64,000 nucleotides of DNA, from assembly GCA_038496445.1 (NCBI GenBank), contig JALMLS010000596.1, forward strand, positions 206,246 through 270,245, given 5' to 3'. The notes below the pieces were generated by a model. That model saw only the letters and a list, made by a program, of their open reading frames with translations, did not search any database and was not told the DNA's origin. A program made the translations under genes and the position numbers. Below, piece after piece: positions 22,165 to 34,814 of this stretch. The stretch's first letter is position 1, and each line of letters starts with the position of its first letter. The stretch is from Trichosphaerium sp. ATCC 40318. Its lineage: Eukaryota > Discosea > Flabellinia > Trichosidae.

Positions 22165-23250
22165 GCTGAGTCTTAAAATTGAATAAATTCATTATAAAAT
22201 TTCCGTTGTGGTTTTTTTCATAGTGCATCATTTCACATAATCCTAGACGGTCAACAATACTATTTCTTACCACAACAGATGCCTAGAGTTGTTCTTGTTG
22301 GTAGAGAATTTTTCTCTAAGCAGTTGATGAAAAAGTAAAAAATGTGTCAGTAACACAGCAGTCAGCTACTCGCCTGAAACTCCCGTATATGATAGGTTAA
22401 GGTTTGTATTTCAACGAGAAGTTCGAAACAGATATGCACAATAAGTACATTATATGCAATTATCACAGAAAATATGTGCCGTGATCTTTTCAGTAAAAAA
22501 GGAACTTTTAATTCCTTATTTAAGAGCATCAACACCTTTTTCCGTCGAATGAATAGGCCAAATCTACTTAAACAGTGATGTACTACTTATCCCTGATGTG
22601 AGATCGCAAACAACGCCGTTTAAAAAACAATTTTGTTCACTATCTTATGCAACATCCCAAACAGCCAAAAATGATGTATTGTATTCAACATGCGCGTGTA
22701 GTATGTATGTATCATTTTTGGCTGTTTGGGATGTTGCATAAGTTAGAAAGAGGAAAAACACTGTAAACATTTTTAGAAAAAGTGCCCTACAACAAATGCA
22801 AAGCGTTTAGCTCGGTTTTATATCGCTAATCAAGATCAATAAGCGGAACTTGACGTTTTTAGCGGAGCCACAACTAACGTTTTAGTGTGCGCACTCAGGT
22901 TCGATGCAATAGTACTCTTTATACACTTTCAAGGTATAAATGATGAACAATAAAAACCTAGTGAGAAGATTTTCACATCTTACAATAACGTCATACCACA
23001 AAAACAGTAAAACGTATTTATTTTTTTACACGGCTACAGGTTTATATTAAGCTCTCATACTTACTGTGTAGATTCAAAGCATATAGCGCTTACACCATAG
23101 CACATTCAACTGCTTAGCGAAAAATTCTCTAAAAGCTATGAATAATATTACAGTGTTTGGCTACAAAGTCAAGTTTAAGTCAATCACACTTTCTAACGTA
23201 TTATTAACCACATACAACACAAAATCACTCACCACTCTTTGTAAAACCGT
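22165..23250. other. Intergenic with long perfect inverted repeat
   Basis: No gene seen between the MORN-variant gene and the F-box gene apart from the inverted repeat listed separately. Confidence 0.45.
22644..22742. repeat. Perfect 32-bp inverted repeat, 35-nt loop
   Basis: Arms 22644-22675 and 22711-22742 are exact reverse complements (core CAACATCCCAAACAGCCAAA). There is no flanking T-run, and eukaryotic genes are not terminated this way. It could be a small foldback element or an RNA hairpin. Confidence 0.8.
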
Positions 23251-23253
23251 TAT

Positions 23254-24340
23254 ATGGCTGCACCAATACTACCTGGAGAGATAGTGTACCATATACTCGC
23301 GTTTGTAGATGATTTATACACAAAGTATGCTGTAGCGCTTGTATGCTCGTATTGGCGCACTGCCATAATATCTACAACAACGACAGTTGATGTTTCGTAT
23401 CTTTGCCTAGATGGAGAAAAACACGAACGAATGGGAACTTTTCCAAGATACTCAAAATTGAGGTCTGTTTTTCATATTTTTAAAAATGTGGACACTGTTA
23501 AGGTACCCTTTTGGCTGTCAAAATACCTGCTTAAGTGTGTTAGCTTTGTGATATCATTGTTGGCTTCAGAACATTCTGGAAACTGGGTAAGAAATTAGAC
23601 AAGTTGTTGTGCAATTTTGTCTTTGATTTTTTTGTTTTGCATACTTGTTAACTATTCTTTTTTGTTTCAGGATGTGCTGTGCTTTCAGGTAAATTAGATC
23701 TTGGAGAACGGATAGGGTTTGGTGCTTATCATGAGTACATGAGCCTTGCTGATCTTAAAACACAAGAATTCAATGATAGCCCAGAAGTACAAGGTATGCA
23801 TGAGTGCTACTTTTTCAACCTTCTGTAAGCTTTTTATAATATTATTGATAGAGATTCGAGCCACTGGATGTACGCCCATCACCAGTATAGTCATATCAGA
23901 CTGTAATATAAAGTACTGGTATTGTATGTAGCACTTAGCAATGGTTTGGGGCAAAGTAAGTCTAACATTGTAATTATAGCCTCATGGCCATCTGTGATGT
24001 TTGCCGGAGTTACATTATTTAGAGCTTTGGCAACTAAGGATGCTGTATTTTCAGTAGATGTTTCAGGTTCTACTGGAGAAGGCTTGAAATATCTGTACAA
24101 GGAAGGATATAGTACGTTAATACAAATAATTGTATGCCTTGTTTAAGGTTTCTCCCTTTGTTTTTATTTCTTACCCTTTTGTGGCTTATATCGTTCACTA
24201 GAAGTATCACACCTTCCACTTTGCAATCTAGAAAAATGGACGTTGAACATGTCTGATACAAACATACCAGAAGATGAAAAAAAAGGTGCGTAGAACTTTG
24301 CTTGGTTTTAACATGTTTTGACATGATTTTGTTCAGAAAT
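23254..24340 (+). CDS. F-box protein with degenerate LRR-like body
   Basis: Starts MAAPILPGEIVYHILAFVDD, a clear F-box (LP-x-E-I-x-x-x-I), continuing YAVALVCSYWRTAI. A good model removes an intron at about 23536-23570 (GTGTGT...TTCAG) and another ending at 23671, producing KTFWKLGCAVLSGKLDLG in phase. Later exons at about 23845-23915, 23980-24108 and 24205-24288 encode EIRATGCTPITSIVISDC, VTLFRALATKDAVFSVDVSG and LPLCNLEKWTLNMSD, which look like irregular LRRs. F-box proteins recruit substrates to SCF ubiquitin ligases. The 3' end is not certain and one junction near 23925 is unresolved. Confidence 0.55.
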
Positions 24341-24629
24341 ACAAAGCATTATTCATAGTTTACAGAAACAGGCATCACAATATCGGATTTAGTAATAATG
24401 TACAAGTTTGTAGTTTCAATATCACGTGAATGAAGTGCCCTGACAGCCAAAGTTAAGAGGCTTTTCGAATTGACATTGATATCCACAATCAACTGAACTC
24501 CCAGCTTCCAGCACTACAAAGTTTAATGGCTTGCTAACCATTCAGTACTTGCCGGAGTCGATGCTGTGTTTCCTTTATTTCAGCTGTTAGACGTACAGTG
24601 TTATTGATAATCTAATAATCTTTTATAAA

Positions 24630-26850
24630 CTGGCTAAAATTTAGTTGTCTGATTCTACACTTTCTTCCATTGTTGTAGCTAGTGGCTCAGGTTGTTCCGA
24701 TTGACCAGTTGCCAATACTGTTTTACTTTCATTTGTATATCTATCATTTGTTTTCAAGTGCATATCTACGATTGTACGCCTACATAATTATTATTAATTA
24801 AATGCATTAAGTGCTGTGTACTTACTTAGATGTTGAATTACAGCTAGGACCCCTTATGTCTTTGGATTTTATTTGTGGTGGACGTAGAGAAACAAGTTGT
24901 ACAGTTATAAGTGAGCTCATCATTAGCCAAAAAAACCAAAACCATGTTACATAACCAGTAAGATGTCTAGTTGCTCCCAACCTTTGTAAACGTTAGCCTG
25001 ATACGTACCACAATAAATATGTTGTTGAGTACTCACAAGAACGAAATATAGAGGATATAGACTGAGCATATGTTGACAACAACTGCCACAAGTTGTACTT
25101 TTATCTACACAAAGTAACCCTGTCAGCACATGATGAAGATGTAAAAGTTGACCATACCCGAAACAACTCAAGTGTTGATTGTTTGCTTTGAGCTTGTAAC
25201 TTCTTTACTCTTCGTTGTAATCGATACAACGTAACACAACAGTATACAAGCACCAATGTGTACCCCAAAAAGTATAGCGTAGGCGATATAAATTGGACAA
25301 ATGTTGGGACCTATAAAGAAGTAAATCTTGATAGATTTTGCAGCTGTTGGTGACCTGAACGAAAACGTTTGTTATTGAAATTATTAGCTCTTGAACAATA
25401 AGAAAGGTGACCCAAGCATAGAATATCCATCTTGGTACGTGCGTTAGAGGCATTAAATGTAATAAATTGTATACCTAAAACGTGGTAGTCCAGGATGCAC
25501 TTGAAACTTGAGTGACTTTAAAAGAGTATGCCTACAGAATTCACAAAGTTGTCAACAAAAAAGAGTCCTGAATAGTATTTACACGTGCCACCACAAAGAC
25601 ATTAGAAATAGAGGTGCTATAATTATAGGCAATGGTAATGTTTCCATGACACCTGAAGTAATATGAAATCGTAGCTTGGCAAATTATTACTACCTACAAG
25701 CCAATAAGGACTTATTCTTCGACATCCCAACGGATCAATAGAGATATACAGCATAATGCCTTTGTTAATTTAGTTTTTAACAACTTGAAGCGGCCACCAT
25801 ACCCATTGAAGCAGCAAGGCAGAGTAGTAAACAGCACAGGCCAACAGTTCTCTTACAGCCGTCATAGAACCTGACAAGTACAACAATTCTTTTCACATGA
25901 CAAAAGAGTGAACAATAAAGCAACACTATTTAGGCCTACCTAAATACTGCAAATCCGGCGTTGAACAAAGAAAATGCGATCAAAGAAAGCTGCCACACCC
26001 ACATCCATCCAGATGAGAATAAATCTATAAACTCGTTGCGCTCTGATAAACAACGTTAACAGCAACCAAAAGAAGTAATCCATTTTCTGCAACAATACCT
26101 GTAGTAAGTGTTATGAATACAGTTTTGTTTAGTGACAGTATGCTCTCAATGTCCTTTATAATAACTGTTACTATAGGTACGTTGATATCGCTGGTATCAC
26201 TTCCGTCAATTTCAAACATTTCCTAAATTGTGTGACCATTCATTCCATGTTTCATTTCGTATTACGTTTCCTGACTTGCGATCACGTGGAGGTCCTAATA
26301 CCCCACATATAATCGCGATAGCACCTTGATTTTGTATTCTACGATACTCCGGTTCATATGGACGAGTACAACCGCTCAATAGAACTATTTTACCTACACA
26401 AAACGTAAATGAACATCATTAAAGTGGTGGAACTGAGTGGCTATTTGGAATTACTTTTTTTCTGGTTTAGCATATTGTTGGATACCTGTTTTGTTTGATT
26501 CTGACGCTTCTACAAGCTGTCCGAATATGGGTTCGAAATTTATAGTATTACCATCGTATTTCTGAGGCCATACGCGTATAGATGTGTTTGTAGATGTGTA
26601 AGGTGTTAAAACAGTTATTGATCCAAACACGTGTAAAATGAACTGCAAAATTGCTAAAATGAATTAGAAGGACTGATTTATAAGCATAGTACCTAGTGAA
26701 CATATGCACCGGTTCATAATTCGGGGATTGAAATGGATACAAGTCTAAGCGTCGGAGTTTCATTTGTCCCGAGCAACTTAAGATCTTTCTTGAAGGTATT
26801 GCAGTAAGAGACGTAAAAACCCAAGTATCTTCACTCCCATCTGACACTCT
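24630..26850 (-). CDS. Multi-pass membrane protein with PA-like ectodomain
   Basis: Many short exons read on the minus strand. N-terminal extracellular part: FILHVFGSITVLTP (about 26650), GCTRPYEPEYRRIQNQGA and IAIICGVLGPPRD (about 26380-26290), then FEIDGSDTSDINVPIVTVII (about 26215), which together resemble a protease-associated (PA) type domain with its GAIAxIxx and VPxVxI strands. Then hydrophobic segments follow: ENGLLLLVAVNVVY, ELLACAVYYSALLLQWVWW, WIFYAWVTFLIVQELIISI and a pair near 25250 and 25100. At least five membrane passes are likely, perhaps seven, as in a receptor. Start and end exons are uncertain, and I cannot name the family. Confidence 0.4.
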
Positions 26851-26908
26851 CTCCTGTTTTAGAAGACAAGTAATAAAAACAAGGACTTTTTAACATAATT
26901 GTTTAGTG

Positions 26909-28588
26909 ATGAGAAAGTGTGTCGCTTTAGGTATCACGTGTCTTTGATGCTCGCACTAATACAATTTTTAGTATTATGCCTGGTAGTTTCTGCTGTTGGC
27001 TACAGCAAACAGTTTTGGGATAAAACAAACGAGTTTACAGTTATATCCAATAGTACGTCGCTGTTTACAAGCGGGTTTTGGAATACTAATGGCCATGACT
27101 ACAAATAAAAATCCTGTAGTATCGCTTACGCACGTGGATGAGCCCCATACTGGTTTACATAAAATTAAAATATCATTTGAAAATAATGATCACATTCAAT
27201 TTACGTGTGTCAGTCACTCACCATACGCTAAAAATACAAAGGTACGGACATTGTACAGCATATAAAGTTATAATAAAAGTAGATTGCAGTGCGAAATGGC
27301 TCTAACACGACATTTATTGACGCACCTTCAAACACGTTCAAAGCGATTGGAGAGAACCATCAACATTTTACAGTTACTCAATACTCTGATGGTACATTCT
27401 CTGGCTTCTGGCAATCCGAACAAGGTCATTGGCACTTCTTTGATGCTCTTGATAGGTACCACGTTCCACATCACCTTAGTATGTTACTGATGTAAAACTA
27501 GACATGTGTCGTTCATGCATCCTCGTCACAAATCTTTGATTGGAAATGGTTCTCACTTACTATTCAGGTAATTATCATACCACTATCCTGTTTACCTTAC
27601 GTCTGTTCAGGGAGCCTGGGGTCAATAAAATACCCAAGAGAGATTACCCACGAGGTGACGATCTTCCTCTGTCGCCGCCACCGCCTACATGTCCTCAAAT
27701 ATTGTATGAGGTTACAATTGTACGCTTATTTATTTACCTTGGCGATTTTTTGTAACCACTGGTAGAGTATAGCAGTATCAGTATCTTACTATGACATATT
27801 TAAGAACATCGAGGAAGTAGCTAACTATTTAGCAACTGGTATGTAGCTTTTCTATTTCTCATTTATTTCTTACATCTTGTTAAAGGAGTCATGTCAGCCA
27901 ACGTGTTTCTTGAATCTGATTTGGTACTTTTTTTTCAAAAAGTTTGTTGTTGTCTTCTTATTGTTAATGCCTTTCCAGAATATACATGCTACTATTGAAA
28001 ATGCTGTCATATACACAACAAAAGGTGGGGATAAAATCACATCATATTGATTAGCTAATTGCTATAACAACAGGAGGAGAAAGTTGGAACGATTTCCGAG
28101 GTTCTCAAGCTTGCGTTGTAAACCCTGTTCATATCTTCGCTGACAACTGGCAAAATGTCATCCCACAATGCTGTGGTAAATCAACAATGGGTCTAATGTT
28201 CCATAATTGTGAAGAGTTTTTTGGTGGGCATGCTGGCATAGTTTGCAGTGAGGTGAGTACCAAATCTTTTCCAGATAACCAGTTTTTAACCCAAGTCATT
28301 AGTTTCCAAATACAGGATCACATCAACGCTATGGCAATATTTACACGACAAGACGTGCTATAGCAAACAGTGTTGGATCTGCGCTAGGTGGTTTACAAGG
28401 CGGCGATGGCGTGATGGGACTTATTTTTCCTGACTCGCACGTTTTTTTTTTCTCAAAAATAACACGTTAAATTTCTTTCTAGGGATGAAAGACACGACAG
28501 ATTTTCTAAAGCTAGTCAAACTGCAATATGTCCTATTATATCGGAAATAATTTCCAAGCAATGCTTGAAGCCGTTTGTTGTAGCATGA
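26909..28588 (+). CDS. Secreted ADAM-like pseudo-metalloprotease family, copy B
   Basis: Twelve exons: 26909-26930, 26972-27052, 27120-27241, 27283-27455, 27502-27567, 27611-27719, 27766-27838, 27886-27923, 27979-28024, 28074-28252, 28303-28436, 28483-28588; 382 aa, every junction in phase. Signal peptide MRKCVALVLCLVVSAVGY. Residues 76-133 are the propeptide-like core (TVTQYSDGTFSGFWQSEQGH). The domain from about residue 192 (SIAVSVSYYDIFKNIEEVAN) matches the start of a reprolysin domain. At residues 325-335 the zinc helix reads NSVGSALGGLQ: glycines 328 and 332 kept, no zinc ligand or catalytic Glu. The C-terminus has DRFSKASQTAIC and QCLKPF. The eleventh intron uses a GC donor (GCACGT). 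Confidence 0.72.
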
Positions 28589-28764
28589 TAAAGCTCTCAG
28601 AGTGAAGCATATGTAGCTTTCATTTTCAATCAAATAAACTTGTGTATATGCTACGGTGTTTCATGGTTTCATGGTAGTGGTGGTGATTGAAATCAATGGA
28701 CTTTCAAAGAAAGGGCAGCTAGTTTTATTGTTGTCAATTTATCTTGTAACAAAACGCACCACAC

Positions 28765-30029
28765 ATGAAGATATCGTTCTTTGTATTGCTTGTAAGGTAT
28801 GTGATGGTTTTTCGTTGTGCCACAGAGTGGTTGGTTTAAAACTAACAACATAAAGCGTATTGGCTGCTTATTGCGTTGATTTGTCCATGTACATATGCGC
28901 GCCAGATAGTACGCGCTTTTAACTGTCTTTTTGCGTTTTTCCGTTTTTTTCAGCTAGCGCACATGATTTATTTGTAGTTTTCTTATTTCTTGTCAAATAG
29001 TGGCCAACTGTGGTATCTCGGTCAGTAGTTGTACATTAGACAATAAGACACCAGATGGAGACTGTTTTGCATTAGACCCTTGTATAGGTTTATCAGGCGC
29101 TACACACGGATCATTCGTAGCTAGTGGCGGCGGGTACGCTTTGTTTTGCGCTTTTGTTTTGTTCCCATTTGTTACCCTTTTTTTAGATATCAACTGCGAG
29201 GTTTCTCTGACGCTAACTGCAACACACAAGTTGGAAATGTAGATGATATAAGCTTAACAAACGCTGGTTGTACCACAAGAGTCCCAGCTTGGACCTGTTC
29301 GTTTATCATTCGAGAGGGAACACCAGCAATCACAGGAAACGCTTGGAATGGTTGGCAGTACACAGGTTTGCAGCTTACCGTGGATGATAGTGCTAAAGGA
29401 TTCCTTTTCTAGATGATTGTTCATTGGCGGCATCAAAAAGTGATGCTCCAGTACCTTTTGGAGACTGTTCTTTGGTTCCGTTTTGTGACAGTAATAGCAA
29501 TTGGATAAAAGTCACAGCAAAAGCAGGCGCAAGTGATATGGTTGAAATTAACCAGTTTCGATCTCAATCAGACTGTATGAACAACATGAACAGTGTACCT
29601 AGTCTTGAACGTGTCATATTTGATCTTGAAGCTCGTCCTCAGGGTTCATGCACGCGATTCAGTTGTAATTCTACCTGTATGCAAACAGTCTTATTTTTAT
29701 TTCAATATACTAATCGCTAATATTTGTTTGCAGCTCTAACTCCATTCCTTTCATTCAATTATGCATCTCTGGGAAACGTACCTTCCATGGTTGGACAACC
29801 ATCAACAGGGATGACACCATCTACAAGCAATACGCCAACTACATCAGGTACAGGAAACACACCAACAACTGTAATGACGCCATCAGCTTCTACAACCAAT
29901 ACACCAACTACTATGACAACACCGACAACTACACTAGCACCAACAACTACACTATCACCAGCATCCTTTTCTCAACAAATACTACCACATGTATTTGTTG
30001 TACTTGTCTTATTTACACTGCTCTTGTAA
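28765..30029 (+). CDS. Cys-rich surface protein with Thr/Pro stalk, copy 1
   Basis: Exons 28765-28796, 28856-28908, 29001-29133, 29187-29365, 29413-29676 and 29734-30029 join in phase to 318 aa. The first two rebuild the signal peptide MKISFFVLLVSVLAAYC. The ectodomain has paired cysteines in two halves (CTLDNKTPDGDCFALDPC, then GCTTRVPAWTCSFIIREG, then FGDCSLVPFC, SQSDC and FDLEARPQGSC). A low-complexity stalk of TP/TxNTPTT repeats follows, then a hydrophobic end (HVFVVLVLFTLLL) typical of a GPI-anchor signal. I do not recognise the ectodomain. Predicted to be an O-glycosylated cell-surface protein. Tandem neighbour of copy 2, with shared introns and upstream exons. Confidence 0.75.
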
Positions 30030-30368
30030 CTTAAAAAAATCGTTTTGACTTTCAATCACGTCTTGAGATTTGCGCAAAAGAGAAACGTACTATAAAGATC
30101 AGGATTGCAGTCAACAACATGACAGATCCACGAATAACAATTTTTGTTACCACTACTGCACATCCTATTTCGGTTTTATTTCTAAACTTCCAAAAAACTT
30201 GATCTAATGTTGGCCATTTTAAAGGCCGCTAAAACATTTCCTAAAATAAACCAAATTTCTAGCGCTAGTTCACACTAACTGATATCAGAAATTGACGCTA
30301 GTTTTTGGGTTTTTTCGTACCTTATTAACACAAAGCAACGCTTCCCCTTTTCTAGCGCTTAACCACAC

Positions 30369-31876
30369 ATGAAGATATCTATTATAGTATTGCTTGTAAG
30401 GTATGTGATGGCTTTTCGTTGCGTTAACACGTATAACGTAACCCCAAAAGGGGTTCTTAAATGAGTTGTTTGAAACTAAAGTATCGTCAAGCGTATTGGC
30501 TGCTTATTGCGTTGACTTGTCCATGTACATATGCGCACCTGATGGTACGCGCTTTTAACTGTTTTTTGCGTTTTTCCGTTTTTTTCAGCTAGCGCACGTG
30601 ATTTATTTGCAGTTTTCTTATTTCTTGTTAAACAGAGGCCAACTGTGGTATCTCGGTCAGTAGTTGTACATTAGACAATAAGACACCAGATGGTGGCTGT
30701 TTTGCATTAGACCCTTGTATAGGTTTATCAGGCGCCACACACGGGTCATTCGTAGCTAGTGGCGGCGGGTACGCTTTGTTTTACGCTACTTTTGTTTTAT
30801 TCCCATTTGTTACCCTTTTTTTAGATATCAACTACGAGGTTTCTCTGACGCTAACTGCAACAATGATGCTAGCAGTGTTAATGGCGCAAGCTTAACAAAC
30901 GCTGGTTGTACCACAAGAATCCCTTCTTGGACTTGCTCGTTTATCATTCGCGAGGGAACACCAGCAATCACTGGAAATGCTTGGAACGGTTGGCAATACG
31001 CAGGTATGCCTTGGACAGATGTAAAAGTAGTAACTTTTGTCCGTAGGTGATTGCTCAACAATGACAACAATGACTCGTGGCCCTGTTGCTTTTGGAGAGT
31101 GTGGTTTAAGTCCATACTGTAGTAGCGATTGGATCAAAGTCACAGAAAAAGCGGGTGTTAGTGATAGAGTTGACATTGAACACTTTGAATCTCAATCAGA
31201 CTGTATGAGTGACATGAACAGAAGAGGTTCTGGCGAAGCTACCATATTTGATCTCGAAGCACGTCCACAAGGTTCATGCTCTTCATTCCCATGTTCTTCT
31301 GGTAATTAAACTTGTTAAATTATTGTTTAACATTTGTGTACAGGTCAATCTCCTTTGGTTGCGTTCAGTTATGCGTCTATCGGAGTGCCTGCCATGGTTC
31401 CTTCAACAGGAATGACTCCAACATCTGGAAATATGCCAACTACAATGCCGCCAACTCAGTCGGTTACAGGAAATACACCAACAACAGGAATGACACCATC
31501 AGCTTCTACAAGCAATACGCCAACTACATCAGGTAGTACACCATCAGCGTCCACAGGAAACACACCATCAACAGGAATGACGCCATCAGCTTCTACAAGC
31601 AATACGCCAACTACTATGACAATACCGACAACTACAATGACGCCAACTACATCGGGTAGTACACCATCAGCGTCCACAGGAAACACGCCATCAACAGGAA
31701 TGATGCCATCAGGGTCAAGTGCTAATACGCCAACTACAATGACAACGCCAACAGCAATGAATACACCGACAACTACACTAGCACCAACAACTACACTATC
31801 ACCAGCATCTTTTTCTCAACAAATACTACCACATGTATTTGTTACGGTTGTCTTGTTATTTACACTACTCCTGTAA
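30369..31876 (+). CDS. Cys-rich surface protein with Thr/Pro stalk, copy 2
   Basis: Exons 30369-30400, 30492-30544, 30636-30768, 30825-31003, 31047-31301 and 31344-31876 give 394 aa. Exon lengths 32, 53, 133 and 179 nt are identical to copy 1, showing a recent tandem duplication. The ectodomain keeps the cysteine pattern (FGECGLSPYC, SQSDCMSDMN, FDLEARPQGSC). The stalk is longer than in copy 1: about 140 residues of TPSASTxNTPTT repeats, which look expanded by slippage or unequal exchange. GPI-like tail HVFVTVVLLFTLLL. AATAAA follows the stop within 10 bp. Confidence 0.75.
31380..31790 (+). repeat. Thr/Pro stalk minisatellite inside copy 2
   Basis: Imperfect tandem repeats with the period of ACACCATCAGC(T/G)TC(T/C)ACA-type units, coding for TPSAST and NTPTT blocks in frame. 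The length differs between copies 1 and 2, as expected for a repeat that changes by slippage without breaking the frame. Confidence 0.65.
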
Positions 31877-32040
31877 ACCAAATAAAGAATAACTTGTGCT
31901 ACTTTTTACTGTTTTGCGTGAAGTTGCTTAAGAACGAATTCGTTGGTTGATAAAAAAAAGATTGATTCTCAATAATCACGTGACAATCGTCATTTCTTTC
32001 TTCTGCACAAGTCAATTTAAAATTGTTTAGTGACATTACA

Positions 32041-34055
32041 ATGAAAGCGCTTACTTTCCACGGCAAGCAAACTATAAAGGCAAGTCATTTGCGAACTAAC
32101 TTCACCCAAACAAGTTCCACCGTTTCGAAACGTCTAAACGCCTCCACTAGTATACACAAGTACCAAAACCTTCAATTCAAGCGCCTACAGATGCCATAAT
32201 AAAAGTTGAGCAAACAGCGATATGTGGATCAGATTTACATCCTTACCACGAGAGGGAGGAGGGTTTGGACCATGGTACGCCAGCTCAAACGCAAAACAGA
32301 ATTTTTTAAAGAAAACTTCAAAAAAACTTTCCGTGTTGGTGCATAAACTAACTATCTTAGGTACGTACGTACCTATTTCCACGCTTACCATTGCTACGGA
32401 ATACTAAGAATACCCACAGAGTGATGGGACATGAGCACGTTGGCATTGTATTGGAGGTACACCGATTTTTGTTCATATGATTTCATTGAGAAAAACTGGT
32501 TCTGTTCAGGTAGGAGATCAAGTCAAATCCATCAAAGTAGGTGATGCAGTGTGTTGCCCATTTACAACATCATGTGGGAAATGCTTTTACTGCCTGAAAG
32601 GCACGTCAAGTTCCATAAATATGTCAAACCGACATATTCCAAAAATAGTCTTGTTGATTTGTTGTATTACTTATTATGCTATCAAGGTCTCACATGCCGG
32701 TGTGAGAATGGTCAATTATTAGGATGGGTAGAGAACGGAGTTGGTTTACATGGAGTACAGGCAGAATACGTCCGTGTACCGGTATGAACAGCATTCGAAT
32801 ACATGTATTGAACTATTTTGTAACTTTTTATTGCCAGCTTGCAGATACGACCTTAATGCGTATTCCAGAAGGTGCGCATAGAGCTTTAGTATATTGAGGT
32901 AACATTAAGAATAGGATTAAGTCTATCCCAAGGGTTACTGCTAGGTACTTATGAAAAGTGATTAGAAATTCTTATTACCATTTTCCGCTTTAATTCTTCC
33001 TTTTTAGGTGATGTTTTTTCGACGGGATACTATTGTGCCGATAGAGCAGATATTACTTCAGAATCTGTGGCAGTAGTGATCGGCTGTGGTCCTGTTGGTA
33101 AGTGTTGGATATGTCTTTTTTAAGACTTACAAAGTGGTAGGATTAATGAGCATCGTGGGTGCTCAAAGTCTTGGAGCAGATACTGTATACGCTATAGACT
33201 GTGTAAAAGAGCGAATGGTAGGTTTAAATTGTACAGAATTTATGTGTTAAATCTTTATTTGCGTTTAGGATCTTGCTGCAAAGTTCGGAGCAAAGCCACT
33301 CAACTTTAAGACTCAAGATATAATAGCTATTGTTAAAGGTATTATTACCACTGTAAACTAATTAAGTTAATGTGAATTGTATAGATGCAACGGATGGGCG
33401 AGGCGCAGATTGCGTTCTTGAAGGTACAACGAAAGTTAACAACATAAAGCATAAATTCACACTTCTGTTTTAGCTGTTGGTAGCCCACAAGCAACTCGCA
33501 CCGCTTTTGATATGTTAAGACCTGGTGGAACATTATCAACAGTCGGTGTACATACAGGTATTTAGTTTAAACCACAAATCAATCTGTTGCTAAATTACAT
33601 TGAAGAGAGCACGTTGAACTTTAATCCTGTCGAAGCTTATGATAAGAATATTACGTTCAGAATTGGTAAGTCACTTTTGCGATAAGGTTGTTTACGTATG
33701 TACTATTGTAGGACGTTGCCCAGCAAGACATTACATGTCTTTATTGCCTAAGGTTATAAAAGAGTTTAAAACTGATGTATCTCAAGTGTTCTCTCACAAG
33801 ATGCAGTTGTCTGAAGGTAACGAGGACGAACACCCAGGACTGCCTACTACTTATGCTTTGAGTTTTTTCTTAAAACATTCTTGTGTATTTCTTGAACACA
33901 TAATGATAATGTATGGTTTAGGTCCTGAGGCTTATAAAATCTTTGATGCAAAACAACAGGCACGTAATTTTTTTTTCAGTGGGTTTTTTTTACCGTTGCT
34001 TGTATGTTTACCTTACTGGTTATAGGGGTGTACTAAAATTTTACTTGTGCCATAG
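32041..34055 (+). CDS. Zinc-dependent alcohol dehydrogenase
   Basis: Many short exons; first 32041-32079, second from 32151, stop TAG at 34053-34055. Spliced parts in order: MKALTFHGKQTIK, VPKPSIQAPTDAI, AICGSDLHPYHERE (catalytic zinc Cys and DLH), MGHEHVG (zinc HE), VCCPFTTSCGKCFYC (structural-zinc cysteine region), GLHGVQAEYVRVP, VVIGCGPVGLMSI (Rossmann GxGPVG), SLGADTVYAIDCVKERMDLA (acidic D binding NAD ribose) and GTLSTVGVHT. This is the GroES-like MDR fold, closest to the formaldehyde/threonine-dehydrogenase-like branch. Two introns have GC donors: GCAAGT after exon 1 and GCACGT before the last exon. It looks intact and is a housekeeping-type enzyme among secreted families. Confidence 0.72.
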
Positions 34056-34059
34056 ATGA

Positions 34060-34810
34060 TTCAATATAATAGGCGTATAATATAAATGTATTATCAGAGT
34101 GCTTTTTTTTTTTTTTGGTTGAACGTTTCTAGTTTAAAACAAATTCTTGACACTGGACCAATCAAATAGATTTGAGCCATAATCAACACTCTCTTAAATA
34201 AGTGGGAAACTAAAACCCAGTCATAATTCTTGAAAGAAAATTCAATGAAACTTGCTTTTTCATTTCTTTGGCATTGTGATCATGCAGCCCGCAATTTTTT
34301 TCGTACGATTTTAGTTTGAGCATAAAAGGAGTTTGAAATTTCCTTCTCATGTGTTTCTCGGCCTATTGGCTTTGATCATGTGTAGTAAAAGTTAAGAATG
34401 GGTTAAACCCCAGGCAAGTGACCACGTGTCACTTTGTCTTTAACCCATTATTTGGAAAACTAATGGTGATTGACATTGCTTGCAATGTCAGTTCCCATAC
34501 AGTGATTATCCTAGCATAGCACTACCCGCTAGAGTCATATTCACTTTTTTTACTGTATTTGCAACCTGTGAAGAAATCTCTTTTATTGAACTTTAGAGAA
34601 TACGCGAGTCATGCACGTGGCCACTTGTTGCAATGTACCAACACAAATGTAAGCTTTATAATGCATTGTTGTACCTGCCTTTACATTGTTGTTCCTATTA
34701 AAATCATTTAACGCATAAAAGCCCAAACATTGTAATCTGTTTTGCATACCGGTGCACTAATGTCCACTTGTTTGTGGAGTCAAGGTCGTTTGGAATTTTT
34801 ACTTGGAATT
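34060..34810. other. Intergenic, no gene seen
   Basis: Includes a near-palindrome AAGTGACCACGTGTCACTT at about 34418-34436 centred on CACGTG, likely a regulatory site between the convergent neighbours. Otherwise AT-rich. Confidence 0.4.
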
Positions 34811-34814
34811 TACC

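Noticed and set aside
28421..28633. Minus-strand frame over the end of copy B
   Set aside because: The plus strand holds the last exon of copy B in the conserved phase.
31456..31686. Valine-rich minus-strand frame
   Set aside because: It is the antisense shadow of the Thr/Pro stalk repeats; the same occurs at 37553-37951 and 59599-59934.
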